A DNA stretch of 64,000 nucleotides from Plantibacter sp. Leaf314 (GTDB lineage Bacteria; Actinomycetota; Actinomycetes; Actinomycetales; Microbacteriaceae): the NCBI RefSeq assembly GCF_001423185.1, contig NZ_LMOB01000001.1, positions 2,676,016 through 2,740,015 on the forward strand. The letters run 5' to 3'. This document shows, in pieces, positions 1-8,422 of this stretch. The notes beneath the pieces were generated by a model. That model saw only the letters and a list, made by a program, of their open reading frames with translations, made no database searches and was not told the DNA's origin. Both the position numbers and the translations under genes were made by a program. Position 1 is the first letter of the stretch; every line of letters begins with the position of its first letter.

Positions 1-167
1 CCTGACAGGATGTGCTTCAACGGCTCGGGCTTCCCGATGCCCACGAACGGATCCCGGAGGACGTCCTGGATGAGCAGGTTGATCCGCTTGAGTGTCTTGC
101 GGTCTTGGCTCTGCCAGGAGGTGTAGTCCTCCCAGCCGCTGCGGTCGAAGGCCAGCTGCCGGGTCAC
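1..167 (-). CDS. yoeB: YoeB/Txe-family mRNA interferase toxin (partial, cut by window edge)
   Basis: About 55 N-terminal codons are present. The gene starts with GTG, overlapping the antitoxin stop by 4 bases (GTGA), and runs off the left edge. The translation begins TRQLAFDRSGWEDYTSWQSQ and continues through DRKTLKRINLLIQDVLRDPF and GIGKPEPLK, the characteristic N-terminal half of YoeB (full length usually 84-90 residues). YoeB is a ribosome-dependent RNase that cleaves mRNA in the A site and is neutralised by YefM. Catalytic Glu, Arg and His residues lie partly outside the window, so activity cannot be judged. Tight overlap with the upstream antitoxin indicates translational coupling. Confidence 0.93.
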   Translation of the reverse strand, partial: MTRQLAFDRSGWEDYTSWQSQDRKTLKRINLLIQDVLRDPFVGIGKPEPLKHILS

Positions 168-415
168 GCGTCGAGCAGCTTGTGGGTCTCGAACTCCCCG
201 TTCCGAGCGCGTTCGAGCGAGGCGAGGAGGCGTTCGGCACCCTTGGCGTTGCGGAGCAGGTACGCGGTCTCGACCATGGCGTCGTAATCGTCCTTCGAGA
301 CGAGGACCGCGTTCCCCCGCTTCGAGACGACCTCGACCGGCACGTGGTCGTCGTTCACCTGTTGGATGAGACCGAACAGGTTCTTGCGTGCGTCGGTCGC
401 GGTGATCGCTGACAT
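164..415 (-). CDS. yefM: YefM/Phd-family antitoxin
   Basis: This 83-residue protein has the Phd/YefM N-terminal DNA-binding fold: ITATDARKNLFGLIQQVND followed by VEVVSKRGNAVLVSKDDYDAM. The C-terminal tail (residues about 50-83, RNAKGAERLLASLERARNG) is the flexible region that wraps the toxin. It binds and inhibits YoeB and represses its own operon as a complex. An AGGAGG ribosome-binding site lies just upstream of the ATG. A 12-bp inverted repeat at 426-457, directly before the gene, is the likely operator. It is a typical type II module; whether it acts in stress response or as a selfish element cannot be seen from sequence. Confidence 0.93.
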   Translation of the reverse strand: MSAITATDARKNLFGLIQQVNDDHVPVEVVSKRGNAVLVSKDDYDAMVETAYLLRNAKGAERLLASLERARNGEFETHKLLDA

Positions 416-425
416 GGGGAGCCTC

Positions 426-457
426 CTGGAGTGGTACAGAAAAGCGTACCACTCCAG
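426..457 (-). promoter_or_regulatory. Inverted-repeat operator of the yefM-yoeB module
   Basis: A perfect 12-bp inverted repeat, CTGGAGTGGTAC (426-437) and GTACCACTCCAG (446-457), is separated by 8 AT-richer bases. It sits 11 bases upstream of the yefM start and overlaps its Shine-Dalgarno. YefM-type antitoxins autoregulate by binding palindromes with a GTAC-like core in their promoter. The assignment as operator is by position and symmetry. Confidence 0.7.
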
Positions 458-478
458 CTGGCCGTCGGCCTCCTCGGA

Positions 479-1492
479 CTACCTGAGTGCCGGCTTGATG
501 TCCTTCACGATCGACTCGAGGATGCGGGCGTTGAATTCGACCCCCAGCTGGTTCGGCACGGTGACGAGGACGGTGTCCGCCGCCTGGACGGCCGCATCGG
601 CCGCGAGCTCGGCGGCGATGACGTCGGGTTCGCCGATGAAGCTGCGACCGAAGCGCGCGAGCCCGCCGTCGAGATGACCGACCTGGTCCTTCGAGTCGGC
701 CTGCGCGCGCAGGCCGAAGTAACGTCGCGTCTCGTCGTCGATGAGCGGGAGGATGCTGCGGCTCACTGAGACCCTCGGCTGCCACTCGTGACCGGCTTCG
801 GCCCACGCCGCGCGGAACATCGCGATCTGCTCGGCCTGCAGCTCGTCGAACGGCACGCCCGTGTCCTCGGTGAGGAGCGTCGACGACATCAGGTTCATGC
901 CCTGCTCCGCCGTCCAGACGGCCGTCGACCGCGAACCGGCACCCCACCAGATGCGCTCGCCGAGGCCCGGCGACTGCGGCTGGATCGCCAGCAGGCCGTT
1001 CGTCCCGGTCATCTGCGGGTTCGCCCGGGCGACCCCGGCTCCGGCGATCGCCGCACGGAACACCTCGGTGTGCGCGCGGGCGACGTCGGCGTCCGTCTCG
1101 TCCTCGCCGGGTGCGTACCCGAACGACTCCGAACCGCGGAGCGCCGTCTCGGGTGATCCCCGGCTCACACCGAGCTCCAGTCGCCCGTCACTGATGAGGT
1201 CGGTGGCCGCAGCCTCCTCCGCCATGTAGAGCGGGTTCTCGTAGCGCATGTCGATGACACCGGTGCCGAGCTCGATGCGCGAGGTCTTCGCCGCCATCGC
1301 CGCGAGCAGCGGGAACGGCGAGGCGAGCTGTCGGGTGAAGTGGTGCACGCGCACGTAGGCGCCGTCGACGCCGACCTCCTCCGCGGCGACCGCGAGGTCG
1401 ATGCTCTGCAGGAGCGCGTCGCGCCCCGTGCGCACGCTGGAGCCCGGAACGTCTTGCCAGTGTCCGAAGGACAGGAACCCGATCTTCTTCAC
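479..1492 (-). CDS. LLM-class (luciferase-like) flavin-dependent oxidoreductase
   Basis: This 337-residue protein matches the luciferase-like monooxygenase fold: beta-1 KKIGFLSFGHW, then GVDGAYVRVHHF, RIELGTGVIDMRYENPLYMAEEAAATDLISDGRLELGVSRGS, the conserved barrel core. Family members use FMN or F420 for oxidations of varied substrates; the substrate here is unknown. The GTG start lies only 5 bases after the rhamnosidase stop with no clear Shine-Dalgarno, so it is probably translated by coupling from that gene. This placement suggests that it oxidises the aglycone or another product released from a rhamnoside (inference). An FMN reductase partner is not adjacent. Confidence 0.88.
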   Translation of the reverse strand: MKKIGFLSFGHWQDVPGSSVRTGRDALLQSIDLAVAAEEVGVDGAYVRVHHFTRQLASPFPLLAAMAAKTSRIELGTGVIDMRYENPLYMAEEAAATDLISDGRLELGVSRGSPETALRGSESFGYAPGEDETDADVARAHTEVFRAAIAGAGVARANPQMTGTNGLLAIQPQSPGLGERIWWGAGSRSTAVWTAEQGMNLMSSTLLTEDTGVPFDELQAEQIAMFRAAWAEAGHEWQPRVSVSRSILPLIDDETRRYFGLRAQADSKDQVGHLDGGLARFGRSFIGEPDVIAAELAADAAVQAADTVLVTVPNQLGVEFNARILESIVKDIKPALR

Positions 1493-1497
1493 GCTGG

Positions 1498-4191
1498 CTA
1501 CAGCGTCGCGTGCACCGGTTCTATTCCGGTGAATGGATCTGTCGTGCCGGTGGTGGACGGCTGCGCATCGACCCCGACCGCGAAGCGATGCGTCCCGCTC
1601 GTCACCGACACCGGCTCAGCACCCGGGAGGTCGACGACCGCCGAGGTCCCCGTCGGAACCTCGACCTCGACCTGCAACGCGCCGTCGGCGATGGTCCAGG
1701 CGATTGACGCGCGCCCGTACGGCGTCAGGTGCACCGCCGAGGCGTGGTTGAGCCCGCCGCCGGGCCGCGGCTTGAACAGGATCGACCGGTACCCGGGCGC
1801 GGCCGGCGCGATGCCAGCGACGACCCGGTGCAGCCAGTCGGCGACCGCGCCCAGCGCGTAGTGGTTGAACGAGGTCATCTGCCCGGGATTCACGGTGCCG
1901 TCCGGCAGCATGCTGTCCCAGCGTTCCCAGATCGTCGTCGCCCCCTGCGCGACCGCGTACAGCCACGACGGGCACCCGTCCTCCAGGAGCAGGTCGTACG
2001 CGCGATCGAGGTGGCCCGACGACGTCAGCGCGTCGCTCACGATCGGGGTGCCGACGAAGCCCGTCGCGATCCGGTTGCCCGCGCCGGCGACGAGGGCGCT
2101 CAGCCGATCGCCGGCGCGGTCGACCGCCTCCGCATCCGGCAGGAGCTCGAAGGCGATCGCGAGCGAGTACGCGGTCTGGGCGTCACTCGTCATGACCCCG
2201 TCCTCGCCGACGTACTCCGCCAGGAACGCGCGGCGGGTCGCCTCGGCGAGGTCGGCGTAGTGCTCCGCGTCGGCGGAGCGTCCGAGCACGGCGGCGGTCT
2301 TCGCGAGGTGCGCCGTGGACCAGGCCGAGTAGGCGGTGGCGACGAGGTACCGGTCGGTGAGCGACTCGGCGGGCCGGTCCGGCGGGGCGGCCGGATCGAG
2401 CCAGTCGCCCAGCTGGAAGCCCTCGTTCCACAGGTGGCCAGGGCCCGAGAGGCGGTGCACGAGGTCGACCCACCGCTTCGCACTGTCGTACTGGGCAGCG
2501 AGGACGCCGAGGTCGCCGAAGCGCTCGTAGAGCACCCAGGGCGTGAGGACCGCGACGTCGCCCCACACCGCGCCGGGCCGGTTCGGTGTCCACTGCCCGT
2601 CGTCGGGGATGAACGGCACGTACCAGGGCACGGTGCCGTCCTCGTGCTGCTCGACCGCCACGTCGCGCAGCCAGGAGCCGAGCATGCCCGACACGTCGTA
2701 GAGGAAGGAGGCGGTGCGCGCGAACACCTGGAGGTCGCCCGTCCACCCGACGCGTTCGTCGCGCTGCGGGCAATCGGTGGGGAGGTCGACGAAGTTGCCG
2801 CGCATGCTCCAGAGCACGTTCTCGTGGAGCCGGTTCACGCGTTCGTCGGAGCTCTCGAACCAGCCCGTGCGTTCGAGGTCCGAATGGTAGACGCGTGCGA
2901 CGACGTCGCCGTTCGCGACGGCTGCGTCGAGGTCGCCCGGCCATCCGCTGATCTCCGCGTACCGGAACCCGTGGATCGTGAACCGGGGTTCCCACGTTTC
3001 GGCAGCTCCACCGTCCGGCGGGGTCGGTCGGCCGGCGAGCGTGTAGCTGTCGGTCGCCTTCGCCTCCCGCAGCGGACGGGTGTAGATCTCGCCTGCCTGC
3101 ATGACCTCGGCCGTGCGGATCACGACCGTCTCGCCGGCCGTTCCCGAGAGTCGGATCCTGAGTCGACCGACGAGGTTCTGTCCGAGGTCGAGGATGCGTC
3201 TCCCGCTCGGGCTCGTGAGGACCGCGATGGGTGCGACCTCCTCGACGGCGCGAACCGGCGGACCCTCGGGGGCGACGAAGGTGGACGGGTCGCGGGTGCC
3301 GATGCGGACGCCCGTCCACGCGCTCGCGTCGAAGCCCGGCGACGACCATCCCGGCCGTTCCTCGCGGGCGTCGTAGTGTTCGCCGTCGTAGTTGCCCGAG
3401 CTGATGATGGGTCCGAGGGACGCGCGCCACCGCTCGTCGGTCGCGACCGTCTCGACACGGCCGTCGTGGTACCGCAGCTCCAGTTGCGCGATGAGCGACA
3501 GGTCCGAGCCGAACAGGTTGCGGAAGCCGCCGCGCCAGCCGAGGCGCCCCCGGTGCCAACCGTCGCCCATCCAGGAGCCGATCGCGTTGTCGCCGGGGTG
3601 GAGGAGCTCGGTGACATCGTGCGTCGCGGTGCGCAGTCGGCTGGCGTAACTCGTCCAACCCGGGGCGAGCGCCTCGTCGCCGATTCGACGACCGTTGATC
3701 TCCGCCTCGTAGACACCGTGCGCCGTGACGTACAGGCGGGCGGACTCGAGGCCCGCACCGACGGTGAAGTCGCGCCGCAGGAGGGGCGGCCGGCGGGTGT
3801 CGCTGTCGGGATCCTCGTCCCAGTCCGCGGCGATGGGCTTCGCGACCCAGTCGTTCGGCGAGAGGAGGCCGGCCTCGACCGTCGCCGCCGGTCCCCAGTC
3901 CGCCACCTCGTCGGTCTGGGTCTCAGCGCTCCCACCGCCCCACACCCGGACACGCACCGAGGCGACCTCGCGTGAGCGGAGCGGTTCACCCGGCCAGGCG
4001 ACGAGGACCGATTCGCCGGTGGCGATGCGTCCGGTGGTCGTCACCCGATCGCCTCGCGTGATCTCGATCTCGGCGGCGCGCTGCTCCCAGCCGGCCGGGC
4101 CCAGGTTGGTCCAGCTGAGCCGGGGCTTCGCCACACCGATACCGCGGGCCTCGCGGAGATGCTCGAATCGGGGAGCGCTCGTGGTCACCAT
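1498..4191 (-). CDS. Alpha-L-rhamnosidase, glycoside hydrolase family 78
   Basis: This 897-residue enzyme has the GH78 layout: N-terminal beta domains (about 1-440), the (alpha/alpha)6 catalytic barrel (about 450-800) and a C-terminal beta domain. The family signature DCPQRDERVGWTGD is at residues 473-486, with Glu479 the predicted general acid. A second conserved acid, Glu756, lies in IWERWDS. It hydrolyses terminal alpha-L-rhamnose from plant glycosides, pectin side chains or saponins. No signal peptide is seen, so it probably acts in the cytoplasm on imported substrates. The ATG is preceded by GAAAGGA. Its promoter carries a LacI-type operator shared with the divergent operon and with the sugar importer near 22 kb. 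Confidence 0.93.
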   Translation of the reverse strand: MVTTSAPRFEHLREARGIGVAKPRLSWTNLGPAGWEQRAAEIEITRGDRVTTTGRIATGESVLVAWPGEPLRSREVASVRVRVWGGGSAETQTDEVADWGPAATVEAGLLSPNDWVAKPIAADWDEDPDSDTRRPPLLRRDFTVGAGLESARLYVTAHGVYEAEINGRRIGDEALAPGWTSYASRLRTATHDVTELLHPGDNAIGSWMGDGWHRGRLGWRGGFRNLFGSDLSLIAQLELRYHDGRVETVATDERWRASLGPIISSGNYDGEHYDAREERPGWSSPGFDASAWTGVRIGTRDPSTFVAPEGPPVRAVEEVAPIAVLTSPSGRRILDLGQNLVGRLRIRLSGTAGETVVIRTAEVMQAGEIYTRPLREAKATDSYTLAGRPTPPDGGAAETWEPRFTIHGFRYAEISGWPGDLDAAVANGDVVARVYHSDLERTGWFESSDERVNRLHENVLWSMRGNFVDLPTDCPQRDERVGWTGDLQVFARTASFLYDVSGMLGSWLRDVAVEQHEDGTVPWYVPFIPDDGQWTPNRPGAVWGDVAVLTPWVLYERFGDLGVLAAQYDSAKRWVDLVHRLSGPGHLWNEGFQLGDWLDPAAPPDRPAESLTDRYLVATAYSAWSTAHLAKTAAVLGRSADAEHYADLAEATRRAFLAEYVGEDGVMTSDAQTAYSLAIAFELLPDAEAVDRAGDRLSALVAGAGNRIATGFVGTPIVSDALTSSGHLDRAYDLLLEDGCPSWLYAVAQGATTIWERWDSMLPDGTVNPGQMTSFNHYALGAVADWLHRVVAGIAPAAPGYRSILFKPRPGGGLNHASAVHLTPYGRASIAWTIADGALQVEVEVPTGTSAVVDLPGAEPVSVTSGTHRFAVGVDAQPSTTGTTDPFTGIEPVHATL

Positions 4192-4249
4192 CGTGGCTGC
4201 TGGTCCTTTCGTCAGGCAGGGCGCGTCGCAGCTCGCGAGCGATCAACTC

Positions 4250-4274
4250 TGACACGTTTCAAAAACTGATCGTA
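4250..4274 (-). promoter_or_regulatory. Promoter and LacI-type operator of the rhamnosidase gene
   Basis: Read on the minus strand, TACGAT (4269-4274) is a plausible -10 and is followed at the expected start point by TTGAAACGTGTCA (4250-4262). The latter is the same box as at 4316-4329 on the other side of this intergenic region. An operator at +1 would block initiation. No convincing -35 is seen. Position and recurrence support the operator; the -10 is less certain. Confidence 0.65.
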
Positions 4275-4315
4275 CAACGGACGCAAGCGCGAAAGCCAGC
4301 GGTTCACGGTACTTC

Positions 4316-4344
4316 TTGACACGTTTCAAAACTTGGAGCAGGAT
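4316..4344 (+). promoter_or_regulatory. Promoter with embedded LacI-type operator for the Tm-1/TIM-barrel/cupin operon
   Basis: TTGACA (4316-4321) is an exact consensus -35, spaced 17 bp from CAGGAT (4339-4344). The operator TTGACACGTTTCAA (4316-4329) overlaps the -35, so a bound repressor would occlude RNA polymerase. The identical 14-mer and identical architecture recur at 22081-22109. The mRNA would have a leader of about 90 bases before the ATG at 4440. Confidence 0.75.
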
Positions 4345-4439
4345 GGAGGCGCTGGCAGGGTCGGAGCGGACCCGCCAGGTGGGACGGGCCCCGGATCGAG
4401 GCCGTCCCGCGCTCACGACGACGACGATGGAGAGCGACG

Positions 4440-5744
4440 ATGACCACACCCGAGGCAGCCAGCGGAACCGAGACGGGCGGAACGGGACGACCGGCCGTCG
4501 CGCTCGTCGGCACCCTCGACACCAAGGGGGTCGAGTACGCGTGGATCGCCGAGCGGCTCGGGGAACTCGGTGCCGACGTCGTGGTCGTCGACGCCGGGAC
4601 GCGCGAGCCCCACGGCTACCCGGCAGCCGTCGACCACCCGAACCGCGAGGTGGCGGCTGCAGGCGGGACGGATCTCAAGACCTTGCTCGCAGCAGAGGAT
4701 CGCGGCGCGGCCGTGAGTGCGATGGGCGAGGGTGCCGCGGCCGTGGTCGGACGCCTGCACGCCTCGGGGCGCATCGACGCCGTCCTCGCGCTCGGCGGGA
4801 GCGGCGGATCGGCGATCGCCGCCCGCGTCTTCCGTGATCTGCCGATCGGGACGCCGAAGCTCCTCGTCTCGACGATGGCGTCCGGCGACGTCTCCCCATA
4901 CGTCGGAGCGAACGACGTGACACTCGTGTACAGCGTGGTCGACATCGCCGGGATCAACCAGATCTCCCGCGCAGTCCTGGGCAATGCGGCCGCCGCCGTC
5001 GCCGGCATGGCCGCGGCCGCGAAGACTCGCGGTCTGGCCTCCTCCGCCGAGCGCATGGACCGGCCGCTCATCGGGGCGTCGATGTTCGGGGTGACGACCC
5101 CGGCGGTCGACGCGGCCCGCGAGCGTCTCGACGAGCTCGGCTACGAGGTGCTCGTCTTCCACGCCACCGGGTCGGGCGGGCAGGCGCTCGAGTCGCTCGC
5201 CCGCAGCGGGATGCTCGCGGGGGTGCTCGACCTCACGACCACCGAGCTCGCCGACGATCTCGTCGGCGGCGTCCTGACCGCCGGTCCTGACCGCCTCACC
5301 GCGGCCGGCGCGGCGGGCGTGCCACAGCTCGTCAGTCTCGGTGCACTCGACATGGTCAACTTCGGGCCGCGCGCCACCGTCCCGGAACGCTTCGCCGATC
5401 GCGACTTCTTCGTCCACAACGCGACCGTCACCCTCATGCGCACCACGGTCGACGAGAACCGCGAGCTGGGTGCCCGCATCGGCCGGAAACTCGCTGCGGC
5501 GACGGGCCCGACGGTGCTGCTGATCCCGCGCGGTGGTGTCTCGGCCCTCGACGCCGACGGCCTGCCCTTCCACGACCCGGAGGCGGACGCCGCGCTCGTC
5601 GAAGCGGTGCTCGCCGGCCTGGACGGCAGTGCGGTCACCGTCGTCGACCGCCCGGAGCACCTCAACGACCCGGCGTTCGCGAGACTCGCCGCCGACACCC
5701 TGCACGCGCTCATCGAGGACAGCAGCACCACGGAGGAGGACTGA
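4440..5744 (+). CDS. Tm-1-like ATP-binding domain protein (UPF0261)
   Basis: This 434-residue protein carries the UPF0261/Tm-1 hallmarks: [20 protein letters not shown] near the N terminus, a glycine-rich [16 protein letters not shown] around residue 120, and the C-terminal [20 protein letters not shown]. The family includes the N-terminal domain of tomato Tm-1 and is reported to bind ATP; its enzymatic role is not established. In plants and many microbes it is fused or adjacent to the TIM-barrel domain encoded here by the next gene, 2 bases downstream. It is first in a LacI-regulated operon beside a rhamnosidase, suggesting a catabolic step. A GGAGAG ribosome site precedes the ATG. Confidence 0.92.
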   Translation: MTTPEAASGTETGGTGRPAVALVGTLDTKGVEYAWIAERLGELGADVVVVDAGTREPHGYPAAVDHPNREVAAAGGTDLKTLLAAEDRGAAVSAMGEGAAAVVGRLHASGRIDAVLALGGSGGSAIAARVFRDLPIGTPKLLVSTMASGDVSPYVGANDVTLVYSVVDIAGINQISRAVLGNAAAAVAGMAAAAKTRGLASSAERMDRPLIGASMFGVTTPAVDAARERLDELGYEVLVFHATGSGGQALESLARSGMLAGVLDLTTTELADDLVGGVLTAGPDRLTAAGAAGVPQLVSLGALDMVNFGPRATVPERFADRDFFVHNATVTLMRTTVDENRELGARIGRKLAAATGPTVLLIPRGGVSALDADGLPFHDPEADAALVEAVLAGLDGSAVTVVDRPEHLNDPAFARLAADTLHALIEDSSTTEED

Positions 5745-5746
5745 CC

Positions 5747-6571
5747 ATGGACAGGACCATCGCACTCGAACGGCTCCGCGCCACCGTCGCGCGAGGGCAG
5801 GCCGTCATCGGTGCCGGAGCGGGCACCGGCATCTCGGCGAAGTCCGCGGAGGCCGGCGGCGTCGACCTCATCATCATCTACAACTCGGGACGGTACCGGA
5901 TGGCCGGTCGAGGCTCGCTCTCGGGGCTGCTCGCCTACGGGGACGCCAACCAGGTCGTCGTCGAGATGAGTCGCGAGGTGCTGCCGATCGTGCGAGACAC
6001 CCCCGTACTCGCGGGCGTGAACGGCACCGACCCGTTCCGCATCATGGAGCGCTTCCTCGACGAGCTCAAGACCATGGGGTTCACGGGCGTCCAGAACTTC
6101 CCGACCGTCGGTCTGTTCGACGGCGTGTTCCGCCAGAACCTCGAGGAGACGGGCATGGGCTACGACCTCGAGGTCGACATGGTCCGACTCGCGGCCGAAC
6201 GCGACCTCCTCACCGCCCCTTACGTCTTCGACGTCGAGTCGACGGTCGCGATGACCGAGGCGGGTGCCGACGTCCTCGTCCCGCACATGGGCCTGACGAC
6301 CGCGGGCACGATCGGTGCGACCACGGCGCTCTCCCTCGAGGAGTCCGCCCGCCGGGTGCAGGAGATGCGGGATGCCGCCGTCGCGATCAACCCGGACGTC
6401 ATCGTGCTCTGCCACGGCGGCCCGATCGCGGAACCCGAGGACGCGGCCTTCATCCTCGCCAACACGACGGGCGTCGCGGGTTTCTTCGGTGCTTCCTCGG
6501 CGGAGCGGCTGCCGACCGAGCGCGCGATCAAGCGTCAGATCGAGGACTTCAAAGCCATCCCGACCCGCTGA
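5747..6571 (+). CDS. Phosphoenolpyruvate hydrolase family TIM-barrel protein
   Basis: This 274-residue protein contains [61 protein letters not shown] and [15 protein letters not shown]. These are the conserved blocks of the PEP-hydrolase (PF09370-type) TIM barrel, related to aldolase or lyase barrels. The family name rests on weak evidence; the true substrate is unknown. It starts 2 bases after the Tm-1-like stop with a GGAGGA ribosome site inside that gene, so the two are almost certainly made together, matching their frequent fusion elsewhere. The context suggests cleavage of an intermediate of sugar, aglycone or keto-acid catabolism (inference). Confidence 0.9.
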   Translation: MDRTIALERLRATVARGQAVIGAGAGTGISAKSAEAGGVDLIIIYNSGRYRMAGRGSLSGLLAYGDANQVVVEMSREVLPIVRDTPVLAGVNGTDPFRIMERFLDELKTMGFTGVQNFPTVGLFDGVFRQNLEETGMGYDLEVDMVRLAAERDLLTAPYVFDVESTVAMTEAGADVLVPHMGLTTAGTIGATTALSLEESARRVQEMRDAAVAINPDVIVLCHGGPIAEPEDAAFILANTTGVAGFFGASSAERLPTERAIKRQIEDFKAIPTR

Positions 6572-6618
6572 CCGACCCGCGGCGCCCGCCGCACCACCCA
6601 CTCGACGAGGAGCACCCC

Positions 6619-7077
6619 ATGACCGACACCCCGAACACCGCTGCGCGACCCATCACCCCGGCCACCGCCGGTCGCCGACCGGACGAGGTCCCCACGCGGG
6701 TCTTCGACTGGGGCACCATCAAGTGGCTCGTCACCCCGCACCTCGACGAGGGTGCCGGCCTCACCGTCGGCGAGGTCATCGTCTACCCCGGGCAGGGGCA
6801 CGCACCGCACCAGCACCCGGGCGAGGAGGAGGTCATCACGGTCATCTCCGGCGAGGGGGTGCAGACGGTCGGAGACGGCCCGGCCTTCCCGATCCGCGAA
6901 GGCGACGCCGTCTACATCCCGAAAGACACGGTGCACTCCACCTACAACACGACCTGGCGTCCGCTGCGGCTGTCGGTCGTCTACACGCCTGGTGGCGCCG
7001 AGACGGGTCTCGACGGGCTGCCCGACGCGCGCATCCTCGACGCCGGCGAGGCTCCGAGCTGGAAGCAGGACCGCTGA
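6619..7077 (+). CDS. Cupin-domain protein (first of a tandem pair)
   Basis: This is a 152-residue single-cupin protein. The metal motif is intact: GHAPHQHPGEEEVITVISGEG region with His, His and Glu, and a second motif GDAVYIPKDTVHSTYN with the fourth His. Single cupins include isomerases, dioxygenases and sensors, so the reaction cannot be named. The chosen ATG follows GAGGAG and starts 47 bases after the TIM-barrel gene. An in-frame open stretch further upstream overlaps that gene and is not coding. It ends in a TGATG junction with the next cupin, indicating translational coupling. It probably handles the same unknown substrate as its operon partners. Confidence 0.88.
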   Translation: MTDTPNTAARPITPATAGRRPDEVPTRVFDWGTIKWLVTPHLDEGAGLTVGEVIVYPGQGHAPHQHPGEEEVITVISGEGVQTVGDGPAFPIREGDAVYIPKDTVHSTYNTTWRPLRLSVVYTPGGAETGLDGLPDARILDAGEAPSWKQDR

Positions 7078-7472
7078 TGCCGGTGATCGAACCGGGTTCC
7101 TGGGTGCATCCCGGCTCGAAGCCGGACTGGAGCGAGATCGGCACGATCGGTCGCTTCGCGGTGTCGGTCGACGGTGGCCGGTTCGACCGGCACCACCACG
7201 ACGACCACGAGATCTGGTTCATCGCCGAGGGCAAGGGCAAGGTGTTCGTCGACGGCGCGGAGCGCTATGTGCAGTCGGGCGACATCGTGCTGACGCAGGC
7301 GGGCGACACCCATGACATCGTCGAGGTGTACGAGACGATCCGCGGGTTCTTCACCGAGACGGGACTGCCGACGGGAGGTCGGGTCGGTCATCTGCACGCG
7401 GACGAGTCGGACGCCGCCGGGCACGTGGTGACCGCGCTCCCGGTTCCGGCCGACTTCCCGGCCCGAGCCTAG
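7077..7472 (+). CDS. Cupin-domain protein (second of a tandem pair)
   Basis: This 131-residue cupin overlaps the previous stop by one base (TGATG). Motif 1 is FDRHHHDDHEIWFIAEGKG and motif 2 SGDIVLTQAGDTHDIVEV, so the metal-binding His/Glu set is present. It differs strongly from the first cupin, so this is not a recent duplication. The acid-rich HDDHE stretch is typical of cupins that bind sugars or small phenolic acids. The last base-triplet (TAG) forms part of the -10 box of the following SDR gene. The function is unassigned; cupins in rhamnoside regions include quercetinase-type dioxygenases, but these are usually bicupins, so that is only a possibility. Confidence 0.85.
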   Translation: MPVIEPGSWVHPGSKPDWSEIGTIGRFAVSVDGGRFDRHHHDDHEIWFIAEGKGKVFVDGAERYVQSGDIVLTQAGDTHDIVEVYETIRGFFTETGLPTGGRVGHLHADESDAAGHVVTALPVPADFPARA

Positions 7473-7475
7473 GAT
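7470..7475 (+). promoter_or_regulatory. -10 element of a leaderless-type promoter for the SDR gene
   Basis: TAGGAT ends 7 bases before the ATG at 7483, so the transcript would begin at or next to the start codon; there is no Shine-Dalgarno. The box overlaps the stop codon of the second cupin gene. Confidence 0.55.
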
Positions 7476-7482
7476 CGTCGGT

Positions 7483-8346
7483 ATGCGCATCGCCGTCACC
7501 GGGAGTTCGGGCAAGCTCGGGTCCGCCACCGTCGAACGCCTGCGCCGGGACGGCCACGCGGTGCACGGGCTCGACCTCGCGGGTGCAGCCGGGCCCGGGT
7601 TCACCCGCGTGGACCTGACCGACTACGGGCAGACGATCGACAGCCTGCTCGGCGTGACGGCCCGGTTCTCCGGCCTCGACGCCGTGGTGCACCTGGCGGC
7701 CATCCCGGTGAACGGGCTCGTGCCGGACGCGGCGACGTTCCACAACAACCTGACGGTGTCGTTCAACGTGCTGCATGGGGCGTTGCGCGCGGGGATCCGG
7801 ACGATCGTGACCGCGTCGAGCATCACGGCCATGGGCTTCCCGTTCGAGGAGGCGCCGGAGTCCCTGCCGATCGACGAGACCGTCAGCCGCGCCAACAACA
7901 CCTATGCGCTGGGGAAGGTCGCCGAGGAGGCGATGGCGGCGCAGCTCGTGCGGTGGGCCGAGGGCACGTCGATCACTGCGCTGCGGTTCACGAACGTGGT
8001 CGCGCCGGGGGAGTACGGGACGTTCGCGCGGGCGTCGGAGCCCGGATATCGGCGTGATCTCCTGTTCAGCTACGTCGATGCTCGTGACGGTGCGCAGGCG
8101 GTCGCGCTCGCGCTGGCCCGAGCGGAGCCGGGGTTCGAGGTGTACGACGTGTGCGCCTCCGACACCGGGACGACGGTGCCGTCGGCGGAGCTCGCGGCGA
8201 CGCACTTCCCCGGCGTGCCGCTGCGCGAGGGGCTCGGCGAGTTCGAGACGCTCATGTCCATCGACAAGGCCCGTGCGCGCCTCGGCTACGAGCCCGAGCA
8301 TCTCTGGCGGGACGAGTTCGAGCGCGAGGAGGCGGCGCGGGGCTGA
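7483..8346 (+). CDS. NAD-dependent epimerase/dehydratase-type (extended SDR) oxidoreductase
   Basis: This 287-residue protein has an N-terminal Rossmann nucleotide site (RIAVTGSSGKLGSATVERL), VHLAAIPVNG, and the catalytic pair Tyr141 and Lys145 in TYALGK, preceded by TASSITAMG. Length and motifs fit sugar-nucleotide epimerases or aldose/uronate dehydrogenases. It follows the cupins by 10 bases and has its own -10 box, so it may be read both with and without the operon. The substrate is not identifiable; a role in oxidising a sugar from the rhamnosidase region is plausible. Confidence 0.85.
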   Translation: MRIAVTGSSGKLGSATVERLRRDGHAVHGLDLAGAAGPGFTRVDLTDYGQTIDSLLGVTARFSGLDAVVHLAAIPVNGLVPDAATFHNNLTVSFNVLHGALRAGIRTIVTASSITAMGFPFEEAPESLPIDETVSRANNTYALGKVAEEAMAAQLVRWAEGTSITALRFTNVVAPGEYGTFARASEPGYRRDLLFSYVDARDGAQAVALALARAEPGFEVYDVCASDTGTTVPSAELAATHFPGVPLREGLGEFETLMSIDKARARLGYEPEHLWRDEFEREEAARG

Positions 8347-8422
8347 TCGGCGGCCTCGAATCCGGTGCGAGGTAGGGTGAGCGGGCGGCGGTCCGGGGGT
8401 GGACCGCGGCTTTGGGGGAAGT

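Noticed and set aside
1729..3975. Plus-strand open frame of about 750 codons opposite the rhamnosidase
   Set aside because: Arg/Val/Glu-rich shadow with no domain; the opposite strand encodes an intact GH78 enzyme with signature residues.
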